Positions 52,329 through 62,272 are shown, counted from the stretch's first letter. The stretch is 64,000 nucleotides of DNA from Flavobacterium palustre (GCF_014639535.1 NZ_BMGA01000004.1:124001-188000); one strand, 5' to 3'. Program-made: numbers and translations. The notes: a model not told the origin generated them from the sequence alone.

Positions 52329-53723
52329 TTAATAATGAAAATGTTTACTTTCTTCGATATAAGGATTTCTTTTTGCTAATAAAGGAACTTTAGTTAATGC
52401 TGTAAATACAGTAAAAATAAACAATCCAAGGAAGAAAAGAACTGATGAGATTTCAGGAACACCAATAAACCATTGATCTCCTACAGTACCAGGCATAATC
52501 ATATTAAAGAAATCAATATAGTGACCTGCTAAAATTACAATACCTGCCATAACAATTACCCATGTAATTCTTTTGAAATCAGTATTGATAAGAATCAATA
52601 TCGGGAAAACAAAGTTCATAACAACAGCTCCAAAGAATGGAAGATTGTATAAGTTAATTCTAGTTACAAAATAAGTAATCTCCTCAGGAATATTAGCATA
52701 CCAGATTAACATAAATTGAGAAAACCATAAGTAAGTCCAAAAGATACTAATTCCAAACATAAATTTAGCTAAGTCATGGATATGACTAGTATTTACATAT
52801 TCTAAATATCCTTTTGATTTCAAATAAACAGTTACCATAGCAATCATAGTAATACCGCTCACAAAGAAACTTGCAAATACATACCATCCAAATAATGTAG
52901 AAAACCAGTGTGGATCAAATGACATAATCCAATCCCAAGACATAATAGACTCAGAAACGATAAAGAAAACTAAGAATCCAGCTGATAATTTAAAGTTCTT
53001 TTTGTAAAAAGTATTATCATTAGCCTCATCTTGAGCCAAACAGTTCTTTTGAGAATAGTGACGGTATAAATTCCATCCTAATAAGAAAATAGCTGCTCTT
53101 ACAATCCAAAAACCAAAATTTAAATAACCTGATTTTCCGGCAATCAATTCATCATAATTAGCACTTTTAGGATCAGTTACCCCATCAGCCAACCAAGTGA
53201 ACAAATGATTAAAATGAAGACCACATAAAACTAATATAATAAAGAATATTACAGAACCATAAGGAAGGTAAGCTGTAATGCCTTGCATAACTCTAAATAA
53301 TACCGGAGACCATCCAGCTTGAGCTACCTGCTGAATTGCATAAAAAACTAAAGTTCCCATTGCAACAAGCATAAAGAAAATACAAGCAACATATAAAGCT
53401 GCCCAAGGTTTATTTTGCAATTGGTGCAAAACGTGAGTTAAATGCTCTTCGTGCTCCGATGCTTCTTTAGCTTCATATGCCTTAGCATGATGAGAAACAG
53501 CCTTATGAGCTTCTTCTCCATGAGCTACAGCAGCGTGAGCTCCTTCTGCTTTAGCTTCTTCATGATGCGCTTCTCCGTGACCTCCGTGAGATTCAGCAGC
53601 GAGGATTTTCTCAACTTCATGAATATCTTTTGGTGCGTTTAAAAAACCATAAGCTATACCTAATACACCAACGGCCATTAAGATGATAGAAAAAGTTTTT
53701 AATTTACTTGAAAATGTGTACAT
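52329..53723 (-). CDS. actF: Alternative complex III subunit ActF (quinol-binding membrane subunit)
   Basis: A 464-residue integral membrane protein with about ten helices, belonging to the ActC/ActF pair (NrfD-like) of alternative complex III, which oxidises menaquinol. Typical segments are FLVFFIVSESIMSWDWIMSFDPHWFSTLFGWYVFASFF and WFSQFMLIWYANIPEEITYF. A His/Ala/Glu-rich loop occupies about residues 40-90, as in other flavobacterial members. MYTFSSKLKTFS is the natural start, 9 codons inside the longest frame. It lies directly after actE. Confidence 0.9.
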   Translation of the reverse strand: MYTFSSKLKTFSIILMAVGVLGIAYGFLNAPKDIHEVEKILAAESHGGHGEAHHEEAKAEGAHAAVAHGEEAHKAVSHHAKAYEAKEASEHEEHLTHVLHQLQNKPWAALYVACIFFMLVAMGTLVFYAIQQVAQAGWSPVLFRVMQGITAYLPYGSVIFFIILVLCGLHFNHLFTWLADGVTDPKSANYDELIAGKSGYLNFGFWIVRAAIFLLGWNLYRHYSQKNCLAQDEANDNTFYKKNFKLSAGFLVFFIVSESIMSWDWIMSFDPHWFSTLFGWYVFASFFVSGITMIAMVTVYLKSKGYLEYVNTSHIHDLAKFMFGISIFWTYLWFSQFMLIWYANIPEEITYFVTRINLYNLPFFGAVVMNFVFPILILINTDFKRITWVIVMAGIVILAGHYIDFFNMIMPGTVGDQWFIGVPEISSVLFFLGLFIFTVFTALTKVPLLAKRNPYIEESKHFHY

Positions 53724-53750
53724 ATCTATTACGATCAGTTTGTTCAACAA

Positions 53751-54296
53751 TTATAATTGGCTTTTAAGTTTAAGAACATAGTCAGCAATTAACCAACGTT
53801 CATGAACACTTAATTGATTGGCATGAGAACCCATTGAATTTAAACCATAAGTCTGAACGTGAAATATACTTCCTTCAGTGATTTCTCTGTCAGCATAACT
53901 AGGTACTCCCAGGAATTTCTCTCTCTCAACTAATTTTCCTTTACCATTACCAGTTGCACCATGACAACTAATACAATAGATATCGAAAAGTTCTTTTCCT
54001 TTATCAGAGTTTCTATCTAAAGAATCAAGCGGCGATTTTAAATTTGCTTTAGCTAATTCATAACCTTCCGTAGTATTTGGATACTCATAAGGTTCAAAAC
54101 CTCTGTTAATACTTCCTTGAGCAGGAAGCAAACCTTCTTTACCATCAGGAAAAGCTTTAGATTCTGAATAAGTTTCATAGCCTACAGACTCATACATATT
54201 TGGAAAATACTGATAATTCGGCTCTTTATCATTATGACATGAAGCTACTAAAATAGTTATGCCTAATAATAGTGTTATTTTATATACCCTTTTCAT
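53751..54296 (-). CDS. actE: Alternative complex III subunit ActE, monohaem cytochrome c
   Basis: A 181-residue lipoprotein (signal ending ILVASC, Cys near 20) with one haem c motif CISCHG near residue 112 and a Met ligand probably in SMGSHANQLS near 156. It is membrane-attached in the periplasm and likely takes electrons from the ActA/ActB haems. It is flanked by actD (7 bases upstream) and actF. Confidence 0.9.
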   Translation of the reverse strand: MKRVYKITLLLGITILVASCHNDKEPNYQYFPNMYESVGYETYSESKAFPDGKEGLLPAQGSINRGFEPYEYPNTTEGYELAKANLKSPLDSLDRNSDKGKELFDIYCISCHGATGNGKGKLVEREKFLGVPSYADREITEGSIFHVQTYGLNSMGSHANQLSVHERWLIADYVLKLKSQL

Positions 54297-54303
54297 ATCT
54301 AAA

Positions 54304-54831
54304 TTAATTCTTTTCTATTACTTTAACTTCTACAGCACCTGTACTTTTGAAAAAAGAAACCAATTCTTCCTCATTGTCTTTAATAGCTACTTCCATTAAG
54401 AAATGATCATCAGTAGTTCTTACATCAGGATTTTCAGCTTCTTTAAAAGGCCACAATCTACTTCTCATATAAAAAGTAATAACCATTAAGTGAGCAGCAA
54501 AAAATACAGTCATCTCAAACATAATTGGCACAAAAGATGGCATATTTTGAATATAACTAAAACTAGGTTTACCACCTATATCCTGCGGCCAGTCATGAAT
54601 CATAATATAACTCATCATAAATGTAGCAACAGAAATACCAACGCATCCGTATAAGAATGCACAAATTGCTAATCGTGTAGGCGCTATTCCCATAGCTTTA
54701 TCCAAACCATGAACAGGGAATGGAGAAAAAACATCTTCAATATGATGGTGTGCTGCTCTGGTTTTTTTAACAGCATTCATCAATATATCATCGTCATTAT
54801 AAATGGCGTAAATTACTTTATTACTACTCAT
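54304..54831 (-). CDS. actD: Alternative complex III subunit ActD (DUF3341)
   Basis: A 175-residue protein with two helices (about 58-78 and 97-120) and a soluble N-terminal domain. KVIYAIYNDDDILMNAVKKTRAAHHHIEDVFSPFPVHGLD near the start and the EAENPDVRTTDDHF block are typical of DUF3341/ActD. It is a structural subunit with no cofactor. Its start overlaps the actC stop by 8 bases. Confidence 0.92.
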   Translation of the reverse strand: MSSNKVIYAIYNDDDILMNAVKKTRAAHHHIEDVFSPFPVHGLDKAMGIAPTRLAICAFLYGCVGISVATFMMSYIMIHDWPQDIGGKPSFSYIQNMPSFVPIMFEMTVFFAAHLMVITFYMRSRLWPFKEAENPDVRTTDDHFLMEVAIKDNEEELVSFFKSTGAVEVKVIEKN

Positions 54832-56227
54832 GGTGTGAATCTTTATTTGCTTCTCTTTCTCTAATGTAATTATCTCCTGTTGCTTTTAGAATTGTTTTTA
54901 CCTCTGCCTGAGCAATTACAGGGAAAGTTCTTGAATACAATAAAAACAACACAAAGAAGAAACCTATTGTTCCAATGAAAATTCCAATATCAACAAATGT
55001 TGGAGAGAACATTGTCCAAGAAGACGGTAAATAATCTCTATGTAAAGAAGTTACAATAATTACAAAACGCTCAAACCACATTCCTATGTTTACAACAATC
55101 GAAATTACGAATGAAAACATGATACTTGTTCTTAATTTTTTAAACCACATAAATTGTGGAGAGAAAACGTTACAAGTCATCATTGCCCAATATGCCCACC
55201 AGTAAGGTCCTGTTGCTCTGTTCAGGAAAGCATATTGCTCATACTCTACACCTGAATACCAAGCCACAAACAACTCAGTAATATAAGCCACACCTACAAT
55301 AGAACCTGTAATCATGATGATAATGTTCATCAATTCGATGTGCTGTAAAGTAATATAAGCTTCTAAGTTAGAAACTTTTCTCATAATAATAAGCAAGGTA
55401 TTAACCATCGCAAATCCTGAGAAAACTGCTCCTGCAACGAAGTAAGGAGGGAAAATTGTAGTATGCCATCCAGGAATTACAGAAGTAGCAAAGTCCATAG
55501 ATACAATCGTGTGTACAGAAAGTACAAGTGGAGTTGCTAAACCTGCAAGTACCAAAGATACTTCTTCAAAACGCTGCCAGTCTTTTACTCTTCCGCTCCA
55601 TCCAAAACTTAAGATTGAATAAACTCTTTTATTAAATGGAGTAATCGCTCTATCTCTAAGCATTGCAAAGTCAGGCAATAAACCAGTCCACCAGAAAACC
55701 AATGATACCGATAAATAAGTAGAGATTGCAAATACGTCCCAAAGTAATGGAGAGTTGAAGTTAACCCAAAGAGATCCGAATTGGTTTGGTATAGGTAATA
55801 CCCAGTAAGCTAACCAAGGACGACCCATGTGAATAATTGGGAACAAACCTGCCTGTACAACTGAGAAGATTGTCATCGCCTCTGCTGAACGGTTAATTGC
55901 CATTCTCCATCTTTGACGGAACAACAATAATACTGCAGAGATAAGTGTACCGGCATGTCCAATACCTACCCACCAAACGAAGTTAGTGATATCCCAAGCC
56001 CAACCAACTGTTTTATTTAATCCCCATGTTCCAATACCTGTAGATATCGTATAAACTATACATCCTATTCCCCAAAGAAAGGCTGCTAAAGCGATTGAAA
56101 ATACAATCCACCAATGTTTATTAGCCAAACCTTCGACAGGCGCTGCCACATCTACTGTTACATCGTGATAAGATTTATCACCTATAACTAAAGGCTTTCT
56201 AATACTAGAGTCGTATATATGAGACAT
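54824..56227 (-). CDS. actC: Alternative complex III subunit ActC (NrfD/PsrC-like)
   Basis: A 467-residue polytopic protein (about ten helices) of the NrfD/PsrC type. WWVGIGHAGTLISAVLLLFRQRWR (residues about 88-112) and FSVVQAGLFPIIHMGRPWLAYWVLP carry the conserved His and Arg of the quinol-side motif. It anchors ActB's iron-sulfur chain and takes part in menaquinol oxidation. Spacing of 30 bases to actB. Confidence 0.94.
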   Translation of the reverse strand: MSHIYDSSIRKPLVIGDKSYHDVTVDVAAPVEGLANKHWWIVFSIALAAFLWGIGCIVYTISTGIGTWGLNKTVGWAWDITNFVWWVGIGHAGTLISAVLLLFRQRWRMAINRSAEAMTIFSVVQAGLFPIIHMGRPWLAYWVLPIPNQFGSLWVNFNSPLLWDVFAISTYLSVSLVFWWTGLLPDFAMLRDRAITPFNKRVYSILSFGWSGRVKDWQRFEEVSLVLAGLATPLVLSVHTIVSMDFATSVIPGWHTTIFPPYFVAGAVFSGFAMVNTLLIIMRKVSNLEAYITLQHIELMNIIIMITGSIVGVAYITELFVAWYSGVEYEQYAFLNRATGPYWWAYWAMMTCNVFSPQFMWFKKLRTSIMFSFVISIVVNIGMWFERFVIIVTSLHRDYLPSSWTMFSPTFVDIGIFIGTIGFFFVLFLLYSRTFPVIAQAEVKTILKATGDNYIREREANKDSHHE

Positions 56228-56257
56228 ATTCCTTTATATTGATTTTAAATTTATTTC

Positions 56258-59200
56258 TTAAGTGTTTCTAACTTTTACGTGATAAACCACATTTGGTTTA
56301 GTTCCAACATGCTCTAATAAGTGGTAAGATCTTTCGTCAGCAACTAATTTAGCTACTTTACTTTCTTTATTATTAACATCACCAAATATCATTGCTCCTG
56401 AAGAACAAGCTGCAGAACAAGCCGTTTGGAATTCACCATCAACTACTTCTCTACCTTCTTTCTTAGCGTTTAAGATTGTAGCTTGTGTCATTTGGATACA
56501 CATAGAACATTTTTCCATAACCCCACGAGAACGTACGTTTACATCCGGATTCAAGACCATACGTCCTAAATCGTCATTCATGTGGTAATCAAATTCACTG
56601 TTTTTGTTGTACAAGAACCAGTTAAAACGACGTACTTTATAAGGACAGTTGTTAGCACAATAACGAGTACCAACACATCTGTTGTAAGCCATGTGGTTTT
56701 GACCCTGACGACCGTGAGAAGTCGCAGCAACCGGACAAACTGTTTCACAAGGTGCGTGGTTACAGTGTTGACACATTACTGGTTGGAAAGCAACTTGTGG
56801 GTTATCTGAAGCTTTTTCCATTTCATTGAAAGTAGAAAGAGAACTTGACAAACCTGCAATTCCTTCTTTTCTTTCATTATCTCCTTCAAAAGTTTCTTCA
56901 GAAGAATAATACCTGTCGATACGCAACCAGTGCATATCACGGCTTCTTCTTACTTCTGATTTACCTACAACAGGTACATTGTTTTCAGCATGACAAGCAA
57001 TTACACAAGCTCCACAACCTGTACAAGCATTCAAATCAATAGAAAGATTGAAGTGATGACCTACTGAACGATCAAAAGATTCCCATAAATCAACTGAAGT
57101 AGCTTCAACTTCTTTATGATCTAAAGATACTTTTGGAGTTTCGTTCCAAATTTTAGAATCTTTAGTATTGAAGATTTCTAAAGTAGTTTCTTTAATAATA
57201 TCTCCTCTACCCATTAAAGTTTTTTGACCCTGAACACAAGCAAACTCATGCTCTCCAGCTGCTTTAACTAATTCAACAGACTGAACATCATTAAAACCTT
57301 TATATAAAGTATAAGCATTTAAACCTACCTGCATTTCTTCTTTCAAAGCCGCTTTACGACCGTATCCAAAAGCTAAACCTACAGTACCAACCGCCTGTCC
57401 TGGCTGAACAATAACCGGAACATTTTCTAATTTAGCACCATCAGTAGTTGTAATAGTAGCATAACTTCCATTCAAACCTCCGTTAGCAACAATTTCATTA
57501 GACAATCCTAATGTTTTTGCATCAGCATTAGAAACAGTAACATAATTATCCCAGGAAACTCTTGTAATAGGATCAGGAAACTCTTGTAACCATGGGTTAT
57601 TAGCTTGTTGACCATCTCCCATTCCGGTTTTAGTATATAATACCAATTCTAATCCGTTAGCAGCTTTTGATTTTGCTAATTCAGCAGCAGCACCGGCATA
57701 ATCAGCTGTACCACCAGACAAAGCAACAGGAGCTCCAACAAATATTCCATCATGTAAAACCTTATTCCAAGTTGAACCTGCAATAAATGATGAAGAATAA
57801 GCTTTTAAATAATCGTAGTAAGTTCCTGTAAGACCATTTAAAGACATTAAAACATCCTGAAATTGTTTTGTCTTAAACAATGGACGAATAGTTGGCTGTG
57901 TTAAACTATAAGTTCCTTTAGTCAAAACTAAATCTCCCCAAGCCTCTAAGTAATGAGGTACCGGAGCAGCAATAGTTGCAACAGAAGCCGTTTCATCTTC
58001 TTTCAAAGATAAAGCAACTGAAGTTTTTACTTTTTTAAGACCTTCAACAAAAGAAGCCGAATCAGCCAAAGTATAAACCGGATTCACTCCGCTCATAATC
58101 AAAGTATGAACGCTACCTGCTTTCATATCATTAATCAACTGAGCTACATTTGCATCAGAACCTTTTCTTATTTGTCTTGCACCTACAGTAGTAAAAGCTT
58201 CACTAGCCAACACTTGGTTAATAGCTAAAACTAATAATTGTGCATTTTTATCCTGAATACCAGAAACCAAAAGTCCTTTAGAACCAGCAGCTTTCAATTG
58301 CTGAGCCGCTTTAGTAACTTCCGCTTTTAATTCAGGTGCTAAATTTACAGCAACAGAAGAACCTGTTACTATATTATATATAAGTACTAATGCTTGTTTT
58401 TGATTAGCAACTGACATAGGCAAACGCTTATCAGCAGCTGCACCAGACAATGTCATATTAGCTTCTAACTGGAAGTGACGGGACATTTTTCCGTTTTTAG
58501 GAACTCTGCCCTGAGCATAACCTGCATCATATCCTCCACCTTGCCAATCTCCAAGAAAATCAGCTCCTACAGAAACAATAAGTGACGCTTTAGAAAAATC
58601 ATAATCTACTAAAGCTCTTTCTCCATAAACAGCTTCAAAAGCATCTAAAGCTTCAGAAGAAGAAACAGCATCATAAATTACATGTTTTGCGTTTGGATTT
58701 GCTCCAATAAAATCAGCAATTAATTTTTCTGTTGAAGGACTCGCTAAAGTATTCGTCAAGAAAACCACCTGACCACCTTTAGCTTTCGCTTCAGCAACAC
58801 TTGATTTAATTTTTGAATCCACTACAGACCAAACTGAATCTTTACCTTCAACTTTTGGTTCTTTCAAACGCATATTATCATACAATGACAATATTGAGGC
58901 ATGAATTCTGGCATTTGCAGCAAATTTAGCTCCCGAAATAGTATTATTATCTATTTTAATAGGACGCCCTTCACGTGTTTTAACAAGTAGATTTGCAAAA
59001 TCAAAACCATCAAATACAGAAGTTGCATAATAATCAGCTACTCCAGGAATGATTTGCTCCGGTTGTAATACATAAGGAATCGACTTGTTCACAGGCCCTT
59101 CGCATGCTGCAAGTGTAGCTGCTGCAGTACTGAACCCAACGTACTTTAGAAAATCACGTCTTGATGTTGAAGACGATGCCATTGCATCAGCATTCCCTAA

Positions 59201-59311
59201 AAATTCATCCGCAGGAATCTCTTCGACAAACTCGTTATTTCTAAGCGCCTCAACAATAGAACCATTTTCTAGTTCCTCAACACTTTTCCAGTATTTTTTG
59301 TTTGATGACAT
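56258..59311 (-). CDS. actB: Alternative complex III subunit ActB (molybdopterin-oxidoreductase-like plus Fe-S domain)
   Basis: A 1017-residue protein. A Tat-type motif (SRRDFLKYVGFSTAAATLAAC at about 50-70) with a Cys at 70 suggests Tat export with lipid anchoring. Residues about 80-740 resemble molybdopterin oxidoreductases but the family does not bind the cofactor. The C-terminal ferredoxin part has four cysteine clusters: CTGCGACVIACH, CQHCNHAPCETVCP, CANNCPYKVRRFNW and CSMCIQMTQ...AC. It carries electrons from quinol towards the haems. It follows actA after 32 bases. Confidence 0.94.
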   Translation of the reverse strand: MSSNKKYWKSVEELENGSIVEALRNNEFVEEIPADEFLGNADAMASSSTSRRDFLKYVGFSTAAATLAACEGPVNKSIPYVLQPEQIIPGVADYYATSVFDGFDFANLLVKTREGRPIKIDNNTISGAKFAANARIHASILSLYDNMRLKEPKVEGKDSVWSVVDSKIKSSVAEAKAKGGQVVFLTNTLASPSTEKLIADFIGANPNAKHVIYDAVSSSEALDAFEAVYGERALVDYDFSKASLIVSVGADFLGDWQGGGYDAGYAQGRVPKNGKMSRHFQLEANMTLSGAAADKRLPMSVANQKQALVLIYNIVTGSSVAVNLAPELKAEVTKAAQQLKAAGSKGLLVSGIQDKNAQLLVLAINQVLASEAFTTVGARQIRKGSDANVAQLINDMKAGSVHTLIMSGVNPVYTLADSASFVEGLKKVKTSVALSLKEDETASVATIAAPVPHYLEAWGDLVLTKGTYSLTQPTIRPLFKTKQFQDVLMSLNGLTGTYYDYLKAYSSSFIAGSTWNKVLHDGIFVGAPVALSGGTADYAGAAAELAKSKAANGLELVLYTKTGMGDGQQANNPWLQEFPDPITRVSWDNYVTVSNADAKTLGLSNEIVANGGLNGSYATITTTDGAKLENVPVIVQPGQAVGTVGLAFGYGRKAALKEEMQVGLNAYTLYKGFNDVQSVELVKAAGEHEFACVQGQKTLMGRGDIIKETTLEIFNTKDSKIWNETPKVSLDHKEVEATSVDLWESFDRSVGHHFNLSIDLNACTGCGACVIACHAENNVPVVGKSEVRRSRDMHWLRIDRYYSSEETFEGDNERKEGIAGLSSSLSTFNEMEKASDNPQVAFQPVMCQHCNHAPCETVCPVAATSHGRQGQNHMAYNRCVGTRYCANNCPYKVRRFNWFLYNKNSEFDYHMNDDLGRMVLNPDVNVRSRGVMEKCSMCIQMTQATILNAKKEGREVVDGEFQTACSAACSSGAMIFGDVNNKESKVAKLVADERSYHLLEHVGTKPNVVYHVKVRNT

Positions 59312-59343
59312 TGTATATATATATTAAAATCTTAATAATTTGA

Positions 59344-60675
59344 TTAATAGTGGCATTTTCCACATTCTAAACCTCCCATTTGTGCTTCAGTCAATTTATC
59401 CACACCATATTTCTTAGAAAGTTCTTCATGTATCTTAGTATAATACCCATTTCCTTCCATTTTAACATCGGTTTTTCTGTGGCAATCAATACACCAACCC
59501 ATAGTTAAAGGAGCAAATTGTTTTTGAATCTCATAAGTCTCAACAGGACCGTGACAAGTTTGACATTCAATACCACCCACTGTTACGTGTTGTGAGTGAT
59601 TGAAATAAACGAAATCAGGTAAATTATGAATACGAACCCATTTAACTGGTTGCTGTTTTCCAGTATAAGACTGAGTCGTTTTATCCCAACCAACTGCATC
59701 GTATAATTTTTGAATCTGAGCATCATAGAAAGCTTTGCTGTACTCAGGAGTAGCTGTAGTTTCAGCAACCTCTGAAATGTTCTTATGACAGTTCATACAA
59801 ACATTCAAAGAAGGAATACCTGCATTTTTACTAACTCTGGCAGCAGAGTGACAATATTTACAGTTAATCTCATTATCACCAGCGTGAATTTTATGAGAAT
59901 AGTGAATTGGCTGAATTGGAGCATAATCCTGATCAACACCCACCTGCATCAAATAGCCATACACAAAATAACCACTGGCAAGCAATAAGAAGATACAGGA
60001 AACCAATACTAGAAATTGATTTTTAACAAAAGCTTTCCAAATTGAAGTACGCTCTTTAACAGCAGCAACTTCAATACCATTTGCTTTAGCTACTTTTCTC
60101 AGCACATTGTTTACCATAAACAACATCACTACTAAAACAACTAAAACCAAAGCAAGCACTCCTAATATCATATTATTAGAACTACCTCCGCTAACATCAG
60201 TTCCTGGAGGAGTAGCAGCACCGGTTGCAGCACCAGCAGCAGGCTCTGCTTTTGGCTCTGAAGTATATGCTATAATATTATCAATATCCTCATTAGATAA
60301 TTGAGGAAAAGAGGTCATCACAGCCTTATTATTTTCTTCAAATAATTTAACAGCAGCAACATCACCTGACTTAATCATGTCAGAACTGTTATGAATCCAC
60401 TTGTAAAGCCATTCTGCATCATGCTTATCAGCAACCCCTCTTAAAGCAGGCCCTGTTGATTTAGCATCAAGCTTATGACAAGCAGCACAATTAGAATTAA
60501 AAAGCGCTTTACCTTTTACCGGATCACCACCAGCTGTAGCAGCTGCAGGAGCAGCCTCGGTTGGAGCTGCAGGAGCAGCATCTTGCGCAAATGAAGAGAA
60601 GGAAAAAGCCAGCATCATCGCTAAACTTAAAAACATTTTCCTTGAGTTCGAATTATGGTTACCCACCTTTTTCAT
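59344..60675 (-). CDS. actA: Alternative complex III subunit ActA, pentahaem cytochrome with extra N-terminal haem domain
   Basis: A 443-residue multihaem cytochrome c and first gene of the operon. Signal peptide to about residue 30 (FSFSSFAQ), an Ala/Pro linker, then a monohaem domain (CAACHK, C63-H67, about 50-140), two hydrophobic helices (about 168-190 and 219-242), then the pentahaem ActA module: C272-H276, C293-H297, C371-H375, C395-H399 and C438-H442. Six CxxCH motifs in all. The monohaem domain is additional to the classical ActA. It connects ACIII to its electron acceptor. A consensus promoter lies upstream. Confidence 0.92.
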   Translation of the reverse strand: MKKVGNHNSNSRKMFLSLAMMLAFSFSSFAQDAAPAAPTEAAPAAATAGGDPVKGKALFNSNCAACHKLDAKSTGPALRGVADKHDAEWLYKWIHNSSDMIKSGDVAAVKLFEENNKAVMTSFPQLSNEDIDNIIAYTSEPKAEPAAGAATGAATPPGTDVSGGSSNNMILGVLALVLVVLVVMLFMVNNVLRKVAKANGIEVAAVKERTSIWKAFVKNQFLVLVSCIFLLLASGYFVYGYLMQVGVDQDYAPIQPIHYSHKIHAGDNEINCKYCHSAARVSKNAGIPSLNVCMNCHKNISEVAETTATPEYSKAFYDAQIQKLYDAVGWDKTTQSYTGKQQPVKWVRIHNLPDFVYFNHSQHVTVGGIECQTCHGPVETYEIQKQFAPLTMGWCIDCHRKTDVKMEGNGYYTKIHEELSKKYGVDKLTEAQMGGLECGKCHY

Positions 60676-60761
60676 AAAGTATAATGATTATCTACTAAAA
60701 ATTGGCACAATTTTTTATACAACAATTTCATATAAAAACGTCCCTTTATTTTAAACAGCCA

Positions 60762-60791
60762 CAAAAATACGACTTAAGAACTATTCTCAAA
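60762..60791 (-). promoter_or_regulatory. Promoter of the act-cox respiratory operon
   Basis: Minus strand TTTG (60791-60788), 18 bases, TATTTTTG (60769-60762): perfect consensus. The leader before actA is about 80 bases. Confidence 0.75.
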
Positions 60792-60892
60792 ACCCTAAAA
60801 CAACCCAAACAACAATTTATATCAATTCTAAATAAGTTTTTTATTTCACATTAAGTATATAATTAGTAATTTTACTTAAAAATCTTCACATT

Positions 60893-61282
60893 ATGAGAAT
60901 TTTAACTATTCGAAACAGCATTTTTTGCATTGCCTATCTAAGTATTTTTAGCCTTAAAGTATCCGCTCAGGAAACAAAAATTAACATTCAGCAAAATCCT
61001 AAATTTGAACAATTATTAAACGAAAAAAGAAAAACAAACCCCTCAATAGCTGTAAATGAGCGATATAAAATTCAAATTTTCAGTGGTGTAAGTGAAAAAG
61101 CAAAAAAAGCATTAAATGACTGCAAATTAAATTTTCCCAACTTAGACGGAACCATTGTATTCAACACGCCCAATTATAAAGTCTGGATTGGCAATTTTAA
61201 AACCAGAATTGACGCAGAACGAAATTTGACCGAACTCAAAAAAAGCTACCCAAATGCTTTTTTGATTAAGCCCAAAAAATAA
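60893..61282 (+). CDS. SPOR-domain protein, exported
   Basis: A 129-residue protein with an N-terminal signal (to about residue 25, SLKVSAQ) and a C-terminal SPOR domain (about 55-127: RYKIQIFSGVSEKAKKAL, then TPNYKVWIGNFKTRIDAERNLTELKKSYPNAFLIK). SPOR domains bind peptidoglycan stripped of stem peptides at division sites, so a periplasmic role in envelope or septal remodelling is likely. It is divergent from the respiratory operon and ends in a strong terminator. Confidence 0.88.
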   Translation: MRILTIRNSIFCIAYLSIFSLKVSAQETKINIQQNPKFEQLLNEKRKTNPSIAVNERYKIQIFSGVSEKAKKALNDCKLNFPNLDGTIVFNTPNYKVWIGNFKTRIDAERNLTELKKSYPNAFLIKPKK

Positions 61283-61303
61283 ATTTCAACACTTTTTGTT
61301 ATA

Positions 61304-61351
61304 AAAAACAGCCTGAATAAACTCAATATTGAGTTTATTCAGGCTGTTTTT
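61304..61351. terminator. Perfect 48-bp palindrome acting as bidirectional terminator
   Basis: Arms of 24 bases (AAAACAGCCTGAATAAACTC outward to the centre at 61327/61328) are fully complementary with no loop and end in T-runs on both strands. It ends the SPOR gene and can serve the convergent lipoprotein gene. Confidence 0.85.
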
Positions 61352-61465
61352 ATTAGCTTCAACATTTCAATAAATCATAAAACACTCAAACCTTGTTCAA
61401 AACCTAAATTATTCATTTCATCAACACAAGCTAAGCCACCTCGCAAAAATTGGATAAAAAACTAA

Positions 61466-62062
61466 CTACCACCATAAAATTAATTTACTAGCACTTTCAA
61501 GTTTTAATTTTACATCTTCGCTTATATCATTATTTTCTACAATAATTTCTTTTCTATAGTCATAGCAATCTTCAAACCTAGCCAATACTGTATAATCACT
61601 ATCTAATATCAAAGTCTCTTTTCTAGAATCATAACCTCTCTCATCGTAATAAACTTTATAGGCATTTTTATAATTTTTGAATTTTACTTTTCCTTTATTA
61701 CATAGATAAAATTTTTCTATCCTCCTATTCACATGAAAACAAGTATCTTTTTTAGCAGGAGAAAAATATAAAAATTTAGCGTTATCATTTTTTATGTTTG
61801 AAAAAATAAAAAAATCTCCTTCTTTTTTATAAAATGACCGTTTATGATCATATGTCTTTTTCCCCTTCAAGTCAATAGTCAAATATTTTTCCTTAATTGT
61901 ATCTTGACTAAATATATATTTTCTTAAAGAAAATCCAATCAAACTATCCTTTTCAGAATACAATTTGTAATAAATATTTTTCTCTCTAACAACTTCTGTA
62001 TTATTACAGGAGGAAAAAACTATTACAAATAAAACACTGATTACACTTAATATTTTTTTCAT
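61466..62062 (-). CDS. Hypothetical lipoprotein
   Basis: A 198-residue protein not recognised by motif. MKKILSVISVLFVIVFSSCNN is a clear lipoprotein signal (Cys at 19), so the start is the ATG at 62062, ten codons inside the longest frame. The mature part is rich in Lys, Tyr, Asp and Phe, with repeated short strands, and has a few scattered Cys (CFHVN, YLCNKGK, DCYDY). No domain is apparent. It is AT-rich relative to neighbours. It is flanked by infB and the SPOR gene without a clear operon partner. Confidence 0.6.
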   Translation of the reverse strand: MKKILSVISVLFVIVFSSCNNTEVVREKNIYYKLYSEKDSLIGFSLRKYIFSQDTIKEKYLTIDLKGKKTYDHKRSFYKKEGDFFIFSNIKNDNAKFLYFSPAKKDTCFHVNRRIEKFYLCNKGKVKFKNYKNAYKVYYDERGYDSRKETLILDSDYTVLARFEDCYDYRKEIIVENNDISEDVKLKLESASKLILWW

Positions 62063-62170
62063 TTTAGCAGCTTCTTTTAAACTAGCAAACAACTTCTCTT
62101 AACCTACATTATATTTTACACAACTATTAGTATTGATAAGCTCAACAAAAATTGACTAACAATTCGCTGC

Positions 62171-62190
62171 CGCACGAATCCTTTCGTGTG
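62171..62190. repeat. Short hairpin, CGCACGAA-TCCT-TTCGTGTG
   Basis: An 8-bp stem with one G-U pair around a 4-base loop in the 261-base gap between the lipoprotein and infB. No T-run follows. It looks like a REP-type element. The remainder of the gap is plain AT-rich DNA with no gene seen. Confidence 0.4.
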
Positions 62191-62272
62191 ACACATCTTA
62201 TTTTATATACCAATTTGTAAAGTTTACAACATCACTCATCAACAAAAACTTTACAAAAAGTCTAAAATACAA

